Assembly: GCA_014381825.1 (NCBI GenBank)
Contig: JACNKX010000152.1
Coordinates: forward strand, 5,349 to 69,348
Source: Planctomycetota bacterium
GTDB taxonomy: Bacteria > Planctomycetota > Planctomycetia > Pirellulales > Pirellulaceae
Reading direction: 5' to 3'
Length of the DNA: 64,000 bases
The notes below the pieces were generated by a model. The model ran no database searches and had not been told where the DNA came from. It saw nothing but the letters and a program-made list of their open reading frames with translations. Both the position numbers and the translations under genes were made by a program. Positions 55,871 through 64,000 of the stretch are shown here, one piece after another. Position 1 is the stretch's first letter. Each line of letters opens with the position of its first letter.

Positions 55871-56057
55871 GGAGCAATCGCTGAGAAGGGGACACGAGGA
55901 GAACGGAAGTGTCGCATCCAAGTGTATCCGAGCCAAGTCCGCGCGACCAACCCGCCAACGTAACTCAACGCCCGCCTCGACCGTTCCTTGCATTGCAAGG
56001 TTGGGTACTCGATATTGGAGCGATCAGCGTGCCCCTTCCCGCCTTGTCGCTACCTCA

Positions 56058-57764
56058 ATGAAACGTTTGGAGCTTTTGATGATTCGCGTGTTGATTGTGA
56101 CTTTAGTCTCGATGTTCACAATTCCTTTCGCGGCGGTGGCTGGTTCCGCCGATACATCCCCGCAACGCATCTCGCTCTGGAATAACCACGCACCGATCGA
56201 TAGCGAGAAGTTTGAGGAAGCCGACTCGTGGATCACGTTACATCGTGCTGACAAAGGCAACGGTACGGCAGTCGTGATTTGCCCCGGTGGTGGTTACGGT
56301 GGTTTGGTGACCGGCGGCGAAGGGCATGGGATCGCGAAGTGGTTGAATCAGCATGAAATCACCGGCGTCGTGTTGGAATATCGACTGCCCGCTGGTCGCC
56401 CGTTCGTGCCGCTTCTCGATGCACAGCGAGCGATCCGAACCGTACGAGCGAATGCGAAAGATTGGAATGTTAACCCTTCGCGCGTTGGCATCATGGGTTT
56501 CTCAGCTGGCGGACACCTCGCATCAACAGCAGGAACTCATTTTGACACAGGCGATGCCGATGCAGCCGACCCGGTGAGCCGACTCGGTTGTCGCCCGGAC
56601 TTCACGATCCTCGTTTATCCCGTGATCACGATGGGCGGGACGACGCATCGTGGATCGCGGACCAATCTGTTAGGTGCGATGCCGAGCGACGCCCTGATCG
56701 AGTTGTTCTCTAATGAGAAACAAGTCACTTCGAAGACGCCGCCGACATTCCTCGCTCATGCATTGGATGACAAGCCCGTTCCGATCGAAAATAGTCGACT
56801 TTTCCACAAAGCGTTGCGAACACACAAAGTCTCCTCGAAGTTATTAGAATTGCCTTCGGGTGGTCACGGGCTGAACGGTTATAAAGGTCCGATGTGGGAC
56901 GCGTGGCAAAAGCAATCGCTGGAGTGGCTCGAGCAACTCGATCAGAAGTCCGCTCGCTCAACAAAGCGTCCCGATCCTCTCAGAAAGATTGCAGCTACAC
57001 TCGAACCGACTCGTAAAGTCGTCTACAAAAAGATCGGCGAGCGGGATCTTCATTTGCACATTTTCGATCCAGCGGGACTCCAACCGAAAGACCGTCGACC
57101 GTGCTTCATCACTATTCACGGTGGAGGCTGGTCAGGCGGCGAGCCGCGGCGGATGTACCCATTCGCTGACCACTACGCTCAGCTGGGAATGGTTGGAATC
57201 AGTCTCGAATACCGTTTGTTGAGTCAGAAGCGAGGAACAACAGTATTTGATTGCGTGAAGGATGGTCGGTCCGCGCTTCGGTACGTGCGGTCGCATGCTG
57301 GCGCGCTGGGTATCGATCCTGACAAGATCGTGGTGAGTGGCGCGTCGGCTGGAGGACATGTTGCCCTTGCAACCGCCCTATTTGATGGCGTCGATGAAGC
57401 TGGCGAATCAGTCAACATCTCCTGCGTTCCCAACGCGATGATTCCGCTTTTTCCAGTGATCGATACGTCAGAGGCAGGTTACGGCAACGCGAAAATCGGT
57501 GATCGCTGGCAAGAGTTGTCACCGGTCGATCATGTCCGTTCCAACCTTCCGCCAACCCTGCTATTCCACGGAACTGGCGACACGGTCACGCCGTTTCCAG
57601 GTGCACTATCCTTTCGCAACGCGATGCTGAAGGCTGGCAACGAATGCGAGTTGGACGTTCATCCAGATGGAAAACATGGCTACCTGATGTTCGATCACGA
57701 TCTCTACTTGGACACGCTTCGCAAGACGGACGCCTTCCTGAAGGCCCACGGTTTGCTGCAGTAA
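56058..57764 (+). CDS. Secreted protein of two tandem alpha/beta-hydrolase (esterase/lipase-like) domains
   Basis: 568 residues. A signal peptide begins at ATG 56058 (MIRVLIVTLVSMFTIPFAAV follows). Domain 1 (~40-310) has oxyanion CPGGGYGGL and nucleophile elbow GFSAGGH. Domain 2 (~325-568) has HGGGWSGGE and GASAGGH, with acid/His TGDTVTPF and DGKHGYLMF. Both look catalytically complete and resemble BD-FAE/acetylxylan-type esterases, so deacetylation or deacylation of polysaccharides is plausible. It is followed by an aldolase gene after 41 bases. Confidence 0.87.
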   Translation: MKRLELLMIRVLIVTLVSMFTIPFAAVAGSADTSPQRISLWNNHAPIDSEKFEEADSWITLHRADKGNGTAVVICPGGGYGGLVTGGEGHGIAKWLNQHEITGVVLEYRLPAGRPFVPLLDAQRAIRTVRANAKDWNVNPSRVGIMGFSAGGHLASTAGTHFDTGDADAADPVSRLGCRPDFTILVYPVITMGGTTHRGSRTNLLGAMPSDALIELFSNEKQVTSKTPPTFLAHALDDKPVPIENSRLFHKALRTHKVSSKLLELPSGGHGLNGYKGPMWDAWQKQSLEWLEQLDQKSARSTKRPDPLRKIAATLEPTRKVVYKKIGERDLHLHIFDPAGLQPKDRRPCFITIHGGGWSGGEPRRMYPFADHYAQLGMVGISLEYRLLSQKRGTTVFDCVKDGRSALRYVRSHAGALGIDPDKIVVSGASAGGHVALATALFDGVDEAGESVNISCVPNAMIPLFPVIDTSEAGYGNAKIGDRWQELSPVDHVRSNLPPTLLFHGTGDTVTPFPGALSFRNAMLKAGNECELDVHPDGKHGYLMFDHDLYLDTLRKTDAFLKAHGLLQ

Positions 57765-57805
57765 CCCTTCTCACTCCGTCACCTCTTTCCTATGAAGCAA
57801 TTCCG

Positions 57806-58765
57806 ATGCGTGAGAATGAGTTTCAAGCCACCGGCGTCATACCGGCGTGTTTAATGCCCTTCGACGCGGACTTGGAGATCGATGAATCGGCGTACCGTCG
57901 TCATCTGCGCGATCTTGCCGGCGTCGATGGAGTGTCTGCGATTGCGGTGAACGGCCACGCGGCCGAAGTCCACGCTTTGACGAATGACGAACAAAAGCGG
58001 TCGTTGGAGATCGCTTACGACGAAATAGGTACGGGGACATCGCTTGTGGCTGGCATCAGCACAACGAGCTGTCGCGACGCAGCTCGGCTTGCCAAAATGG
58101 CAACGGCTGCAGGGGCGAGCGCTCTGTTGGTGTTTCCTTCCGAAGTTCTTTCGTTTGGCGGACAGCTATGCCCCAAGATGGCACTTGCGCACGTGTCAAG
58201 CATCGCGGAAGCGTCGGCGCTTCCTTTGATTCTATTTCAATATCCGCTGGCTGGCGGCTTGGGCTATCCGATTGCGACGTTGCGGAGGCTGTGCATAAGA
58301 ATCCCAACAATCTGCGCGATTAAAGATTGGTGCAATGACCCGCCGCTTCATGAACGACACATCCGCGAGCTGCATTCGCTCGATCGCCGAGTCAACGTTC
58401 TTTCAACGCACAGCGCTTGGTTGCTTGGCTCGTTGGCGATGGGCTGCGACGGTCTTCTGTCGGGCGCTGGCAGCGTCATTGCGAACTTGCAAGTTGGCCT
58501 CTGGAGGGCGGTGCAACGAGGCGACTTACACGCCGCCCAGGCGATCAACGATCGCATCTACCCTACCGTGCTAGCCTTCTATCGCGCGCCACTGGTCAAT
58601 ATGCACAATCGCATGAAGGAAGCTCTCGTGTTGCTCGGGCGGCTCGACGCGGCACACGTGCGACCCCCATTGGTCAAGCTGCAACGACACCGAATCAAAC
58701 GAATTGGCAGGTTACTCGATGAAGCCGGAATCAACCCACAGACGGTCTACAAACCGATCGCTTAG
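57806..58765 (+). CDS. DHDPS/N-acetylneuraminate lyase-family aldolase
   Basis: 319 residues. GVIPACLMPFDADLEID opening, GVSAIAVNGHAAEVHALT (the GTTGE-like motif, here NGHAAE), catalytic Tyr in LFQYPLAGG, and Schiff-base Lys 173 in CAIKDW. The family cleaves or forms 2-keto acids. The usual GTTGE stretch is changed, so the substrate is probably not aspartate semialdehyde. Open frame upstream overlaps the hydrolase; ATG 57806 is the family start. Between an esterase and an M81 peptidase, it is likely catabolic. Confidence 0.83.
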   Translation: MRENEFQATGVIPACLMPFDADLEIDESAYRRHLRDLAGVDGVSAIAVNGHAAEVHALTNDEQKRSLEIAYDEIGTGTSLVAGISTTSCRDAARLAKMATAAGASALLVFPSEVLSFGGQLCPKMALAHVSSIAEASALPLILFQYPLAGGLGYPIATLRRLCIRIPTICAIKDWCNDPPLHERHIRELHSLDRRVNVLSTHSAWLLGSLAMGCDGLLSGAGSVIANLQVGLWRAVQRGDLHAAQAINDRIYPTVLAFYRAPLVNMHNRMKEALVLLGRLDAAHVRPPLVKLQRHRIKRIGRLLDEAGINPQTVYKPIA

Positions 58766-58773
58766 ATTGGAGC

Positions 58774-58792
58774 TATCACTCTCTAGGTGATA
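58774..58792. terminator. Small hairpin after the aldolase gene
   Basis: TATCAC (58774-58779) pairs with GTGATA (58787-58792) around a seven-base loop, directly after the aldolase stop. The stem is short and no T-run follows. A weak terminator is possible. Confidence 0.25.
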
Positions 58793-58888
58793 AGCGCCAC
58801 ACGGACAATGCGGAGTTTCCGTGCATGCGGGCCACAACATTCAACAACACCATATTCCCTAGTTACATAACAAAACAAAGGCACCAAA

Positions 58889-60373
58889 ATGCGTATCGCC
58901 ATCGGTGGGATTTCGCACGAAACGAGTACGTTCGTGAAGACGCCCACAACACGGAACGACTTCGAGTCGGGATTCGGGCTCTTTCGAGGGCAGCAAATCA
59001 TCGAACGTTTCACCGGCGCAAACATTTGCGTGGGTGGGTTTATCGAAGGTGCGAAGAAACACGGATTTGAAGTCGTACCGCTGTTGTGGACGTTTGCTTA
59101 CCCGAGCGGCTTGATCGTTCGGGAAGTCTACGAATCGCTAAAGAACGAATTCCTTCAGCGATTGAAAGATGAAGAGTCGGCTAATGGTGCAGTCGATGGA
59201 GTGTTGCTCGACTTGCACGGAGCGATGGTTGTCGAAGGGATTGATGACGGCGATGGCGACATCATCGCATCGGTTCGCGAAGTCGTGGGTCCTGATCGTC
59301 CGATCATCGTAACTCAGGATCTACACGGGAATCATTCGCAATTTCGCGTCGACCAAGCCGATGCGATCATCGGCTTTGATACGTATCCGCATATTGACAT
59401 GGCCGAACGCGGGCGCGAGGCAGCCGATTTAATCGTGGCGACGTTGAGCGGTGACGTAAATCCGGTGATGGCACTCCGCCAGTTGCCGTTGTTCTGGAAT
59501 GTGCCCTGCCAAGTAACGGCTCTCCCGCCCATGGACGAATTGATCCGTCGCGTTCACGACTTGGAGTTGCGCGAGGGAATTCTCTCAGTGACCGTTGCGA
59601 CAGGCTTCCCCTGGGCTGATGTTCCCGACATGGGTGCGAGTGTCATTGTTGTTGCCGACGACGACTCGACATTAGCTCGCGCGGCGGCCGACGAGTTGGG
59701 CGATTGGATCTGGGAGAATCGTCATCGCTGGTCATGTCCTCCAACATCGGTGCGCGAAGCGATTGAGAAAGGCGTGGCCGGTGGTGAGTATCCAATTGTG
59801 CTTGCCGATCACGCCGACAACACGGGCGGCGGCTCTCCTGGCGACTCGACGGAGATACTCCGAACGTTTCTCGATCTGCAGCTCACAGACGCCGTCGTTC
59901 TGTACGTCGTCGATCCAGAAGTAATCGAACAAGCCCATGCGGCAGGCGTTGGAAAACGAATCGCCGCATCGGTCGGCGGAAAGTCGGATCCGATTCAGGG
60001 GCCGCCGGTCGACATGAACGCCCAAGTCATGTCCCTTTCCGATGGTGATTTCACCTATGACGGCCCGATGTATGCCGGACTGACTGGCAACATGGGACGT
60101 TCCGCTTGGCTGCAGCAGGATGATGTGTCCGTCGTCGTTGTTACCGCGCACGAGCAACCGCTTGGCCCCGCATTCGCACGCACGCTTGGGATCGAATGCG
60201 AGAAGATGAAGTACATCGCCGTAAAGTCTGCCGCCCACTTCCGAGCCAGTTTTGAAAAGTTCGCCGGAGTGATCATCAACGTCGACGCAGAGGCGATTCA
60301 AACACACGATTTCGCAAAACTGAAGTATCGGAAACGCCAGCGCGAGTTCTACCCGGTTGAGATCAAATCATAA
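58889..60373 (+). CDS. M81-family metallopeptidase (MlrC-like)
   Basis: 494 residues, the typical length. Opening RIAIGGISHETSTFVKTPTT, VDGVLLDLHGAMVV, TQDLHGNHS and FDTYPHIDMAERGREAA provide the putative zinc ligands of the MlrC family; DHADNTGGGSPGDSTEILR follows in the C-terminal domain. Microcystinase C degrades short peptides; the physiological substrate elsewhere is unknown. No signal peptide: cytoplasmic. Confidence 0.92.
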   Translation: MRIAIGGISHETSTFVKTPTTRNDFESGFGLFRGQQIIERFTGANICVGGFIEGAKKHGFEVVPLLWTFAYPSGLIVREVYESLKNEFLQRLKDEESANGAVDGVLLDLHGAMVVEGIDDGDGDIIASVREVVGPDRPIIVTQDLHGNHSQFRVDQADAIIGFDTYPHIDMAERGREAADLIVATLSGDVNPVMALRQLPLFWNVPCQVTALPPMDELIRRVHDLELREGILSVTVATGFPWADVPDMGASVIVVADDDSTLARAAADELGDWIWENRHRWSCPPTSVREAIEKGVAGGEYPIVLADHADNTGGGSPGDSTEILRTFLDLQLTDAVVLYVVDPEVIEQAHAAGVGKRIAASVGGKSDPIQGPPVDMNAQVMSLSDGDFTYDGPMYAGLTGNMGRSAWLQQDDVSVVVVTAHEQPLGPAFARTLGIECEKMKYIAVKSAAHFRASFEKFAGVIINVDAEAIQTHDFAKLKYRKRQREFYPVEIKS

Positions 60374-60555
60374 AGTCGCACGCGAAGACCGCCCGGAAGC
60401 TCCCGTTGTCGAGGCGCGTCAGTTGTTGATTGGCGCGCGGTCAGTCACAGGCGAGCGGATAGGCGCGCCTTGGTATTCAGATTGTCCGCGAGTTTCGTGG
60501 GAATCTACTTGCTGAATACGCTACTAGATCAACTCGACTTGATTCGCGCCGAGCG

Positions 60556-60571
60556 TGGCATGCAATATGCA
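60556..60571 (+). promoter_or_regulatory. Candidate sigma-54 (-24/-12) promoter for the PP2C gene
   Basis: TGGCATGCAATATGCA fits the pattern TGGCAYG-N4-TTGCA with one mismatch in the -12 block; GG and GC are twelve bases apart as required. A start near 60583 would leave a ~48-base leader with a strong AAAGGAGG before the PP2C ATG. Confidence 0.4.
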
Positions 60572-60630
60572 CTACCCCGTAAGTCGTAAGCCCTGCCCGA
60601 CCTCATGCCCATCCAGAAAGGAGGCGCATC

Positions 60631-61557
60631 ATGGTCGCCACCTTCTCGCCAAGTTCAGCCACGCGGAGCCCGTCATCTCACGCTTCGAGATATGCTTGGT
60701 TGCCCGGTCTTGCACATCGTCTGCAAGATTTCTGGGCTGTTCGCGTGCCAGTCAAATTGAGTTCATTGCGAGCCGCGGCGCAGTCGGTTCAAGGTAACTA
60801 TCGGTCGTCTAATCAAGATCGGTGCATGGCGGATGTTGACCACGGCGTGTTCATGGTGGCGGACGGCGTGGGCGGGCATCCCGGTGGTGCCGAAGCGGCA
60901 GAAATCCTAGTTCGTGCGGTTGCTCCAAAGGTCGCGGAGATTAGTCAGACAGTTGGCTTCGACGTTCCTTCCATTCAAACAATCACTGGAAATGCAATCC
61001 AAACCGCTCGACGTGAAATGGTCGAACTCGCGGGATTCGCTCCCGACTATCGCCAAATGGGGGCGACCGTGGCATTGGCCTTCGTTGTCGAAGGTAGATT
61101 ATGCATCTCGCATGTTGGAGACTGTCGAGTCTATCTCTTGCACGATGATACGCTCACGCAGCTGACTGTCGACCAAACCTTTGTCCAAGTTGCGATCGAC
61201 GCAGGTATGTTAACGCCGGAGCAAGCTCGCCAGCACCCGTGGCGTCATATCGTGACGAACGCGGTCGGAGTAAAACCGCTGGATCAACTGCCTGATTTGA
61301 CGATCATCGATCTTGCTCCCGGGGACCGGGTTTTGTTGTGCAGTGACGGATTGACCGGAGTCGTTGACGATCAACGGCTTCGTGATCTGCTGCTCGTCGG
61401 CGACAGTCCACAAATGACGGTTGCGAGTTTAATCGAGGAAGCGCTTAAGAACGACTCGCACGATAACGTCACGTGCGTCGTCTTCGATATTGCGACGGTC
61501 GACGAGGAAGCGGAGGCCGATGAAGCGCAGCTGGCACTAACGCCGTGCGCGGCATGA
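60631..61557 (+). CDS. PP2C-type (PPM) protein serine/threonine phosphatase
   Basis: 308 residues. The ~55-residue N-terminal extension is followed by QGNYRSSNQDRC, FMVADGVGGHPGG, MGATVALAFV, HVGDCRVYLL, TNAVGV, VLLCSDGLTGVV and DNVTCVVFD, the PPM motifs with all metal Asp residues. It reverses Ser/Thr phosphorylation, in keeping with the FHA-containing regulator elsewhere in the window. ATG 60631 has AAAGGAGG eight bases upstream, the strongest SD seen here. Confidence 0.95.
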   Translation: MVATFSPSSATRSPSSHASRYAWLPGLAHRLQDFWAVRVPVKLSSLRAAAQSVQGNYRSSNQDRCMADVDHGVFMVADGVGGHPGGAEAAEILVRAVAPKVAEISQTVGFDVPSIQTITGNAIQTARREMVELAGFAPDYRQMGATVALAFVVEGRLCISHVGDCRVYLLHDDTLTQLTVDQTFVQVAIDAGMLTPEQARQHPWRHIVTNAVGVKPLDQLPDLTIIDLAPGDRVLLCSDGLTGVVDDQRLRDLLLVGDSPQMTVASLIEEALKNDSHDNVTCVVFDIATVDEEAEADEAQLALTPCAA

Positions 61558-61572
61558 AGATAACCGCGACTC

Positions 61573-61764
61573 TCATTGCTCGGCAGGACTGGGTAGCGTC
61601 GTAGCGTGATCTTCCTTTACCTCGAAGTGTTCCAGGAGCATCGAAGGGCATACATCTTTAACGCCGCATTGCTCGCAAACGATGTGGACCAAATCGGCTC
61701 CGCTGATCTTAACGCTCTCGTCCTGACAGAGCTGATACAGCTTCTTTAAATGAACGCATGGCAT
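61573..61764 (-). CDS. Small Cys-containing protein, conserved-looking
   Basis: 63 residues: MPCVHLKKLYQLCQDESVKI, then DLVHIVCEQCGVKDVCPSML and an acidic tail. CEQC plus a third Cys after five residues suggests metal or zinc binding. ATG 61762-61764 has AAGGAGA about nine bases upstream, strong support for translation; the longer open frame to 61935 lacks this. Tail-to-tail with PP2C. Confidence 0.7.
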   Translation of the reverse strand: MPCVHLKKLYQLCQDESVKISGADLVHIVCEQCGVKDVCPSMLLEHFEVKEDHATTLPSPAEQ

Positions 61765-62439
61765 CGCACGTCTCCTTACCGGTGTCCCCGATCGTCTGCA
61801 ATTCTGACGATATTGACGCCAGATCGCAATCCATGCGCTGGGAGATGTGTCGATGACCGGTTGCACACTTTCGCACGAGTGGGCGCGCGGGCGCGCAATT
61901 TGACGCGCGCGGCGTGGACAAAGTTGCGAGGCCAAAGTCCGGTAGCGCGACCAGAGCGCGATATGCAGATTGGCCGAAGTGCCTACGGCACCACGATCTA
62001 CGAAATATCATCGCCTGTCCAACAATTTTTGGGTATCGCCCGCCGACTCATCGGTACGGGATTTGCGAATTCACTGATATGGTCTTAACACCTCGTACTT
62101 CGAAACGAGAAGTAAAAGGCTGAGAGATCGGTGTTCTGGGAGCTTCCCGCTCCTTGAGTAAGTCGCCGTCGGATATTGTCGGATTTGTTGCCGCGTACCA
62201 CCTCGCTTGGATCGCCTACTGCGGCACGTTCTTTTTCCGGCTACCGGCGGCGACTTGTTTTCGAATGTGTCAGGCGCGACTCGACTGATACCATATCCAA
62301 GGTGGAATGGTTCACTGTTCCGCCTTTTGGGTCGCGGTCGTTGAAGAAGAATCATGTTTCTGCCGCCTCTGGAATCCAATACAACATCGTCCCTTGCTGC
62401 ATAATCCACGCGCTAGTTCGGTCCTACCTCTTCCCTGCG
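61765..62439. other. 675-bp region without a recognised gene
   Basis: Lies between the small Cys gene and the 3' end of the SDR gene. It contains an alternating G/C tract (61881-61915, GCGCGC blocks on both sides of AATTTGAC) that can form a hairpin or left-handed DNA. Open frames on both strands show no family features. The promoter of the small Cys gene should lie here. Confidence 0.4.
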
Positions 62440-63261
62440 TTACAGGAAGAAGTCCGGTACCAGCGATTCACCCGGCGTGACGGCGTACTGTTCCAAGTCG
62501 GTGACGCCCTCTTCGGCAAGCACTTCTTCGTCCACGAAAAAGTTGCCGCTGCATTCGCGACTGTTGCGAGTGAGAATTGCGTGGGCCGCATCAGCGACGA
62601 TAGTGGGTTTGCGACTGTGACGAATCATTTCATCACCGCCCAACAGATTCTGAACGGCAGCGGTTGCGATAACAGTCTTAGGCCAAAGAGCGTTCACCGC
62701 GACACATTGCCCTCGCAACTCTTCGGCCATCCCCAACACGCACATGCTCATACCGAACTTCGACATAGTGTAGGCAACATGCGGAGCGAACCATTTTGCT
62801 TCCATGTTCAGTGGAGGCGACATATTCAGAATGTGCGGGTTCGCTACCTTCAGGAGATGCGGCAGGCAGTGCTGCGATGCCATAAATGTCGCTCGCACAT
62901 TGACAGAGTGCATCAGGTCGAATCGCTTCGCCGGCGTGCCTGCTGTCCCGGCGAGAAATATCGCGCTGGCGTTGTTCACCAGGATATCGATCTGTCCGAA
63001 TGCCTCGATGGTTTTCTTGACGGCGGAGGCAATTTGATCTTCTTCCCGAACATCGGTCACGCATGGCAGCGCTTTGCCTCCGGCGGCTTCGATCTCTTCT
63101 GCAGCCGTAAAGACGGTTCCCGCCAACTTTGGGTGAGGCTCAGCTGTTTTGCCAATGATAGTTATGTTCGCTCCGTCGGCTGCCGCTCGCAACGCGATTG
63201 CCTTGCCGATACCACGGGACGAGCCCGTGATGAACAACGTCTTGCCTGCGAGTGTAGTCAT
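62440..63261 (-). CDS. Short-chain dehydrogenase/reductase (HSDL2-like)
   Basis: 273 residues. NAD(P) motif TGSSRGIGKAIALRAA, NNAS, and the sequence NMSPPLNMEAKWFAPHVAYTMSKFGMS with the catalytic Y-x3-K (YTMSK) give a classical SDR. The stretch after it (AVNALWPKTVIATAAVQNLLGG) is typical of HSDL2-type SDRs linked to lipid metabolism. The open frame extends to 63429, but ATG 63259-63261 starts the fold (MTTLAGKTLFITG) and has AGGGAA upstream. Confidence 0.92.
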   Translation of the reverse strand: MTTLAGKTLFITGSSRGIGKAIALRAAADGANITIIGKTAEPHPKLAGTVFTAAEEIEAAGGKALPCVTDVREEDQIASAVKKTIEAFGQIDILVNNASAIFLAGTAGTPAKRFDLMHSVNVRATFMASQHCLPHLLKVANPHILNMSPPLNMEAKWFAPHVAYTMSKFGMSMCVLGMAEELRGQCVAVNALWPKTVIATAAVQNLLGGDEMIRHSRKPTIVADAAHAILTRNSRECSGNFFVDEEVLAEEGVTDLEQYAVTPGESLVPDFFL

Positions 63262-63408
63262 ACCATTCCCTAACTGCTCGAATTTCCGACGGCATGGATC
63301 ATGCGGGCCATTTGAAAAGCGCGGCCGCGTGCCGTAGTCTGGGTGCATCCGTGAACCGACAGCATCCGTGATGCACCGCATCGCGTCAACAAAGGAGTGA
63401 TTAAATCC

Positions 63409-64000
63409 ATGACACATCGGCCCATCCATTCAGAACGCGGAAGTATATTTCCAGTCGATTGCCGAAGAACGATCTCGGTTCTGATTGCGTTTACACTGTT
63501 GAGCTCGTCGCTTTTTGCGGGCGAGCCAGTTCAGCCGGTCGGTTTTAAGCAAGCAGGAATCATTGCGGCGTGGGAAACCTATGGTGATCGCTTGACTTTC
63601 GGAAAGGGACAGACGCTGGCGTTGGTCGACGACGGTTGCAAGCTGTCGATGCCAGAGTGGTCAAAGTCGGATGGCGATCAGCCTAAGGTGCTGGTCACCT
63701 ACGACAGTGTCGATGGCGATGATGATCCAAAGCACGAAGGCCGCGGCTATCACGGATCGACGATCGGCATTCCTTCGTCACTCAACTATGGCGGCAAGCG
63801 GGGCGTTGCTTTCAACGATCAACTCGCAGTAATTCGAGGGCTGGAATGCTGCCACTGCAAGACGAGCGATGGTGATACGCTGGCCGGAGCGCTTCAATGG
63901 ATCGTCGAACATCACGAGCAATATCGGATCACCACCGTCAATTTCGCTCCGGTTGATGATCAGGCTCACGACAAACCAGTGGCAACTGCAATCGACGAGA
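63409..64000 (+). CDS. Partial secreted subtilase (S8) protease, 5' part
   Basis: The first 197 codons are seen; the gene leaves the window open. A cleavable signal (TISVLIAFTLLSSSLFAGE) lies after a hydrophilic start. LALVDDGCKLSMPEW gives the catalytic Asp region and GRGYHGSTIGIPSS the catalytic His region of S8 peptidases; the Ser motif lies beyond base 64000. ATG 63409 has AAAGGAG about 12-18 bases upstream, rather far. Divergent from the SDR gene. Confidence 0.72.
   Translation, partial: MTHRPIHSERGSIFPVDCRRTISVLIAFTLLSSSLFAGEPVQPVGFKQAGIIAAWETYGDRLTFGKGQTLALVDDGCKLSMPEWSKSDGDQPKVLVTYDSVDGDDDPKHEGRGYHGSTIGIPSSLNYGGKRGVAFNDQLAVIRGLECCHCKTSDGDTLAGALQWIVEHHEQYRITTVNFAPVDDQAHDKPVATAIDE

Noticed and set aside
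62176-63273. 365-codon plus-strand open frame
   Set aside because: Mostly antisense to the SDR gene with its YTMSK motif; the 5' part shows no protein-like pattern.

Overview
The window reads as chromosomal DNA of a planctomycete, most likely of the Pirellula/Rhodopirellula group. This is inferred from the gene set: a secreted RTX protein whose N-terminus carries a FESLE-x-RR-x-LDASA motif of the planctomycete LEPR type, a PQQ-propeller/methyltransferase hybrid, a secreted sulfatase, an ABC-transporter operon with an 'IRE-like' third gene, many secreted proteins of unknown function, and frequent GTG/TTG starts with weak Shine-Dalgarno sequences. Base composition looks moderate (mid-50s % GC by eye) and Arg codons are mostly CGA/CGT/CGC. 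One large gene departs clearly from this. No rRNA, tRNA, CRISPR array, transposase or integrase was found.

Layout. 0-8 kb: a partial RTX protein (minus), an FHA-GAF-AAA+-Fis sigma-54 activator followed by a GT4 glycosyltransferase, then a minus-strand pair encoding a DUF350 membrane protein and a Tim44-like/TerB-like membrane protein. 8-13 kb: the PQQ/methyltransferase hybrid and a secreted calcineurin-like phosphoesterase. 13.5-24 kb: a zone of gene decay (frameshifted esterase, TPR protein, TolB-like protein and cupin, plus a minus-strand relic) that surrounds one intact 1465-residue STAND-type NTPase (DUF4062 - P-loop NTPase - twelve 40-residue TPRs) and the housekeeping gene lepA. 24-31 kb: a GT2-like gene, an HTH regulator, the whole EF-P lysylation set (efp-epmA on one strand, epmB divergent), an S41 protease, a small secreted protein and folC. 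32-41 kb: the ABC operon, purH, trpC and mutY. 41-50 kb: secreted proteins, a DMFase-like protein, a family-4 uracil-DNA glycosylase, der, a small nucleotidyltransferase, an LRR protein and a sulfatase. 50-56 kb: flotillin/NfeD pair and a large M50 site-2-type protease. 56-64 kb: a double alpha/beta-hydrolase, a DHDPS-family aldolase and an M81 peptidase in one direction, a PP2C phosphatase with a possible sigma-54 promoter, a small Cys-rich protein, an SDR and the start of a subtilase.

How the parts work together. efp, epmA and epmB form a complete translation-rescue module; the EF-P reading from the GTG start puts the modified lysine exactly at position 34. The hydrolase, aldolase and M81 peptidase look like a small-molecule catabolic run. 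MutY and UDG are both base-excision repair enzymes about 3 kb apart.

The best candidate for an unusual system is the STAND gene at 15.7-20.1 kb. Its TPR array contains a 539-nt stretch of perfect 120-nt periodicity, which points to very recent homogenisation or expansion. Its GC-rich CGG/CTG-rich body differs from its own N-terminal ~235 codons and from all neighbours. It sits alone among decaying genes, as expected for a laterally acquired conflict or signalling NTPase. That role is inference from architecture, not shown by the sequence.
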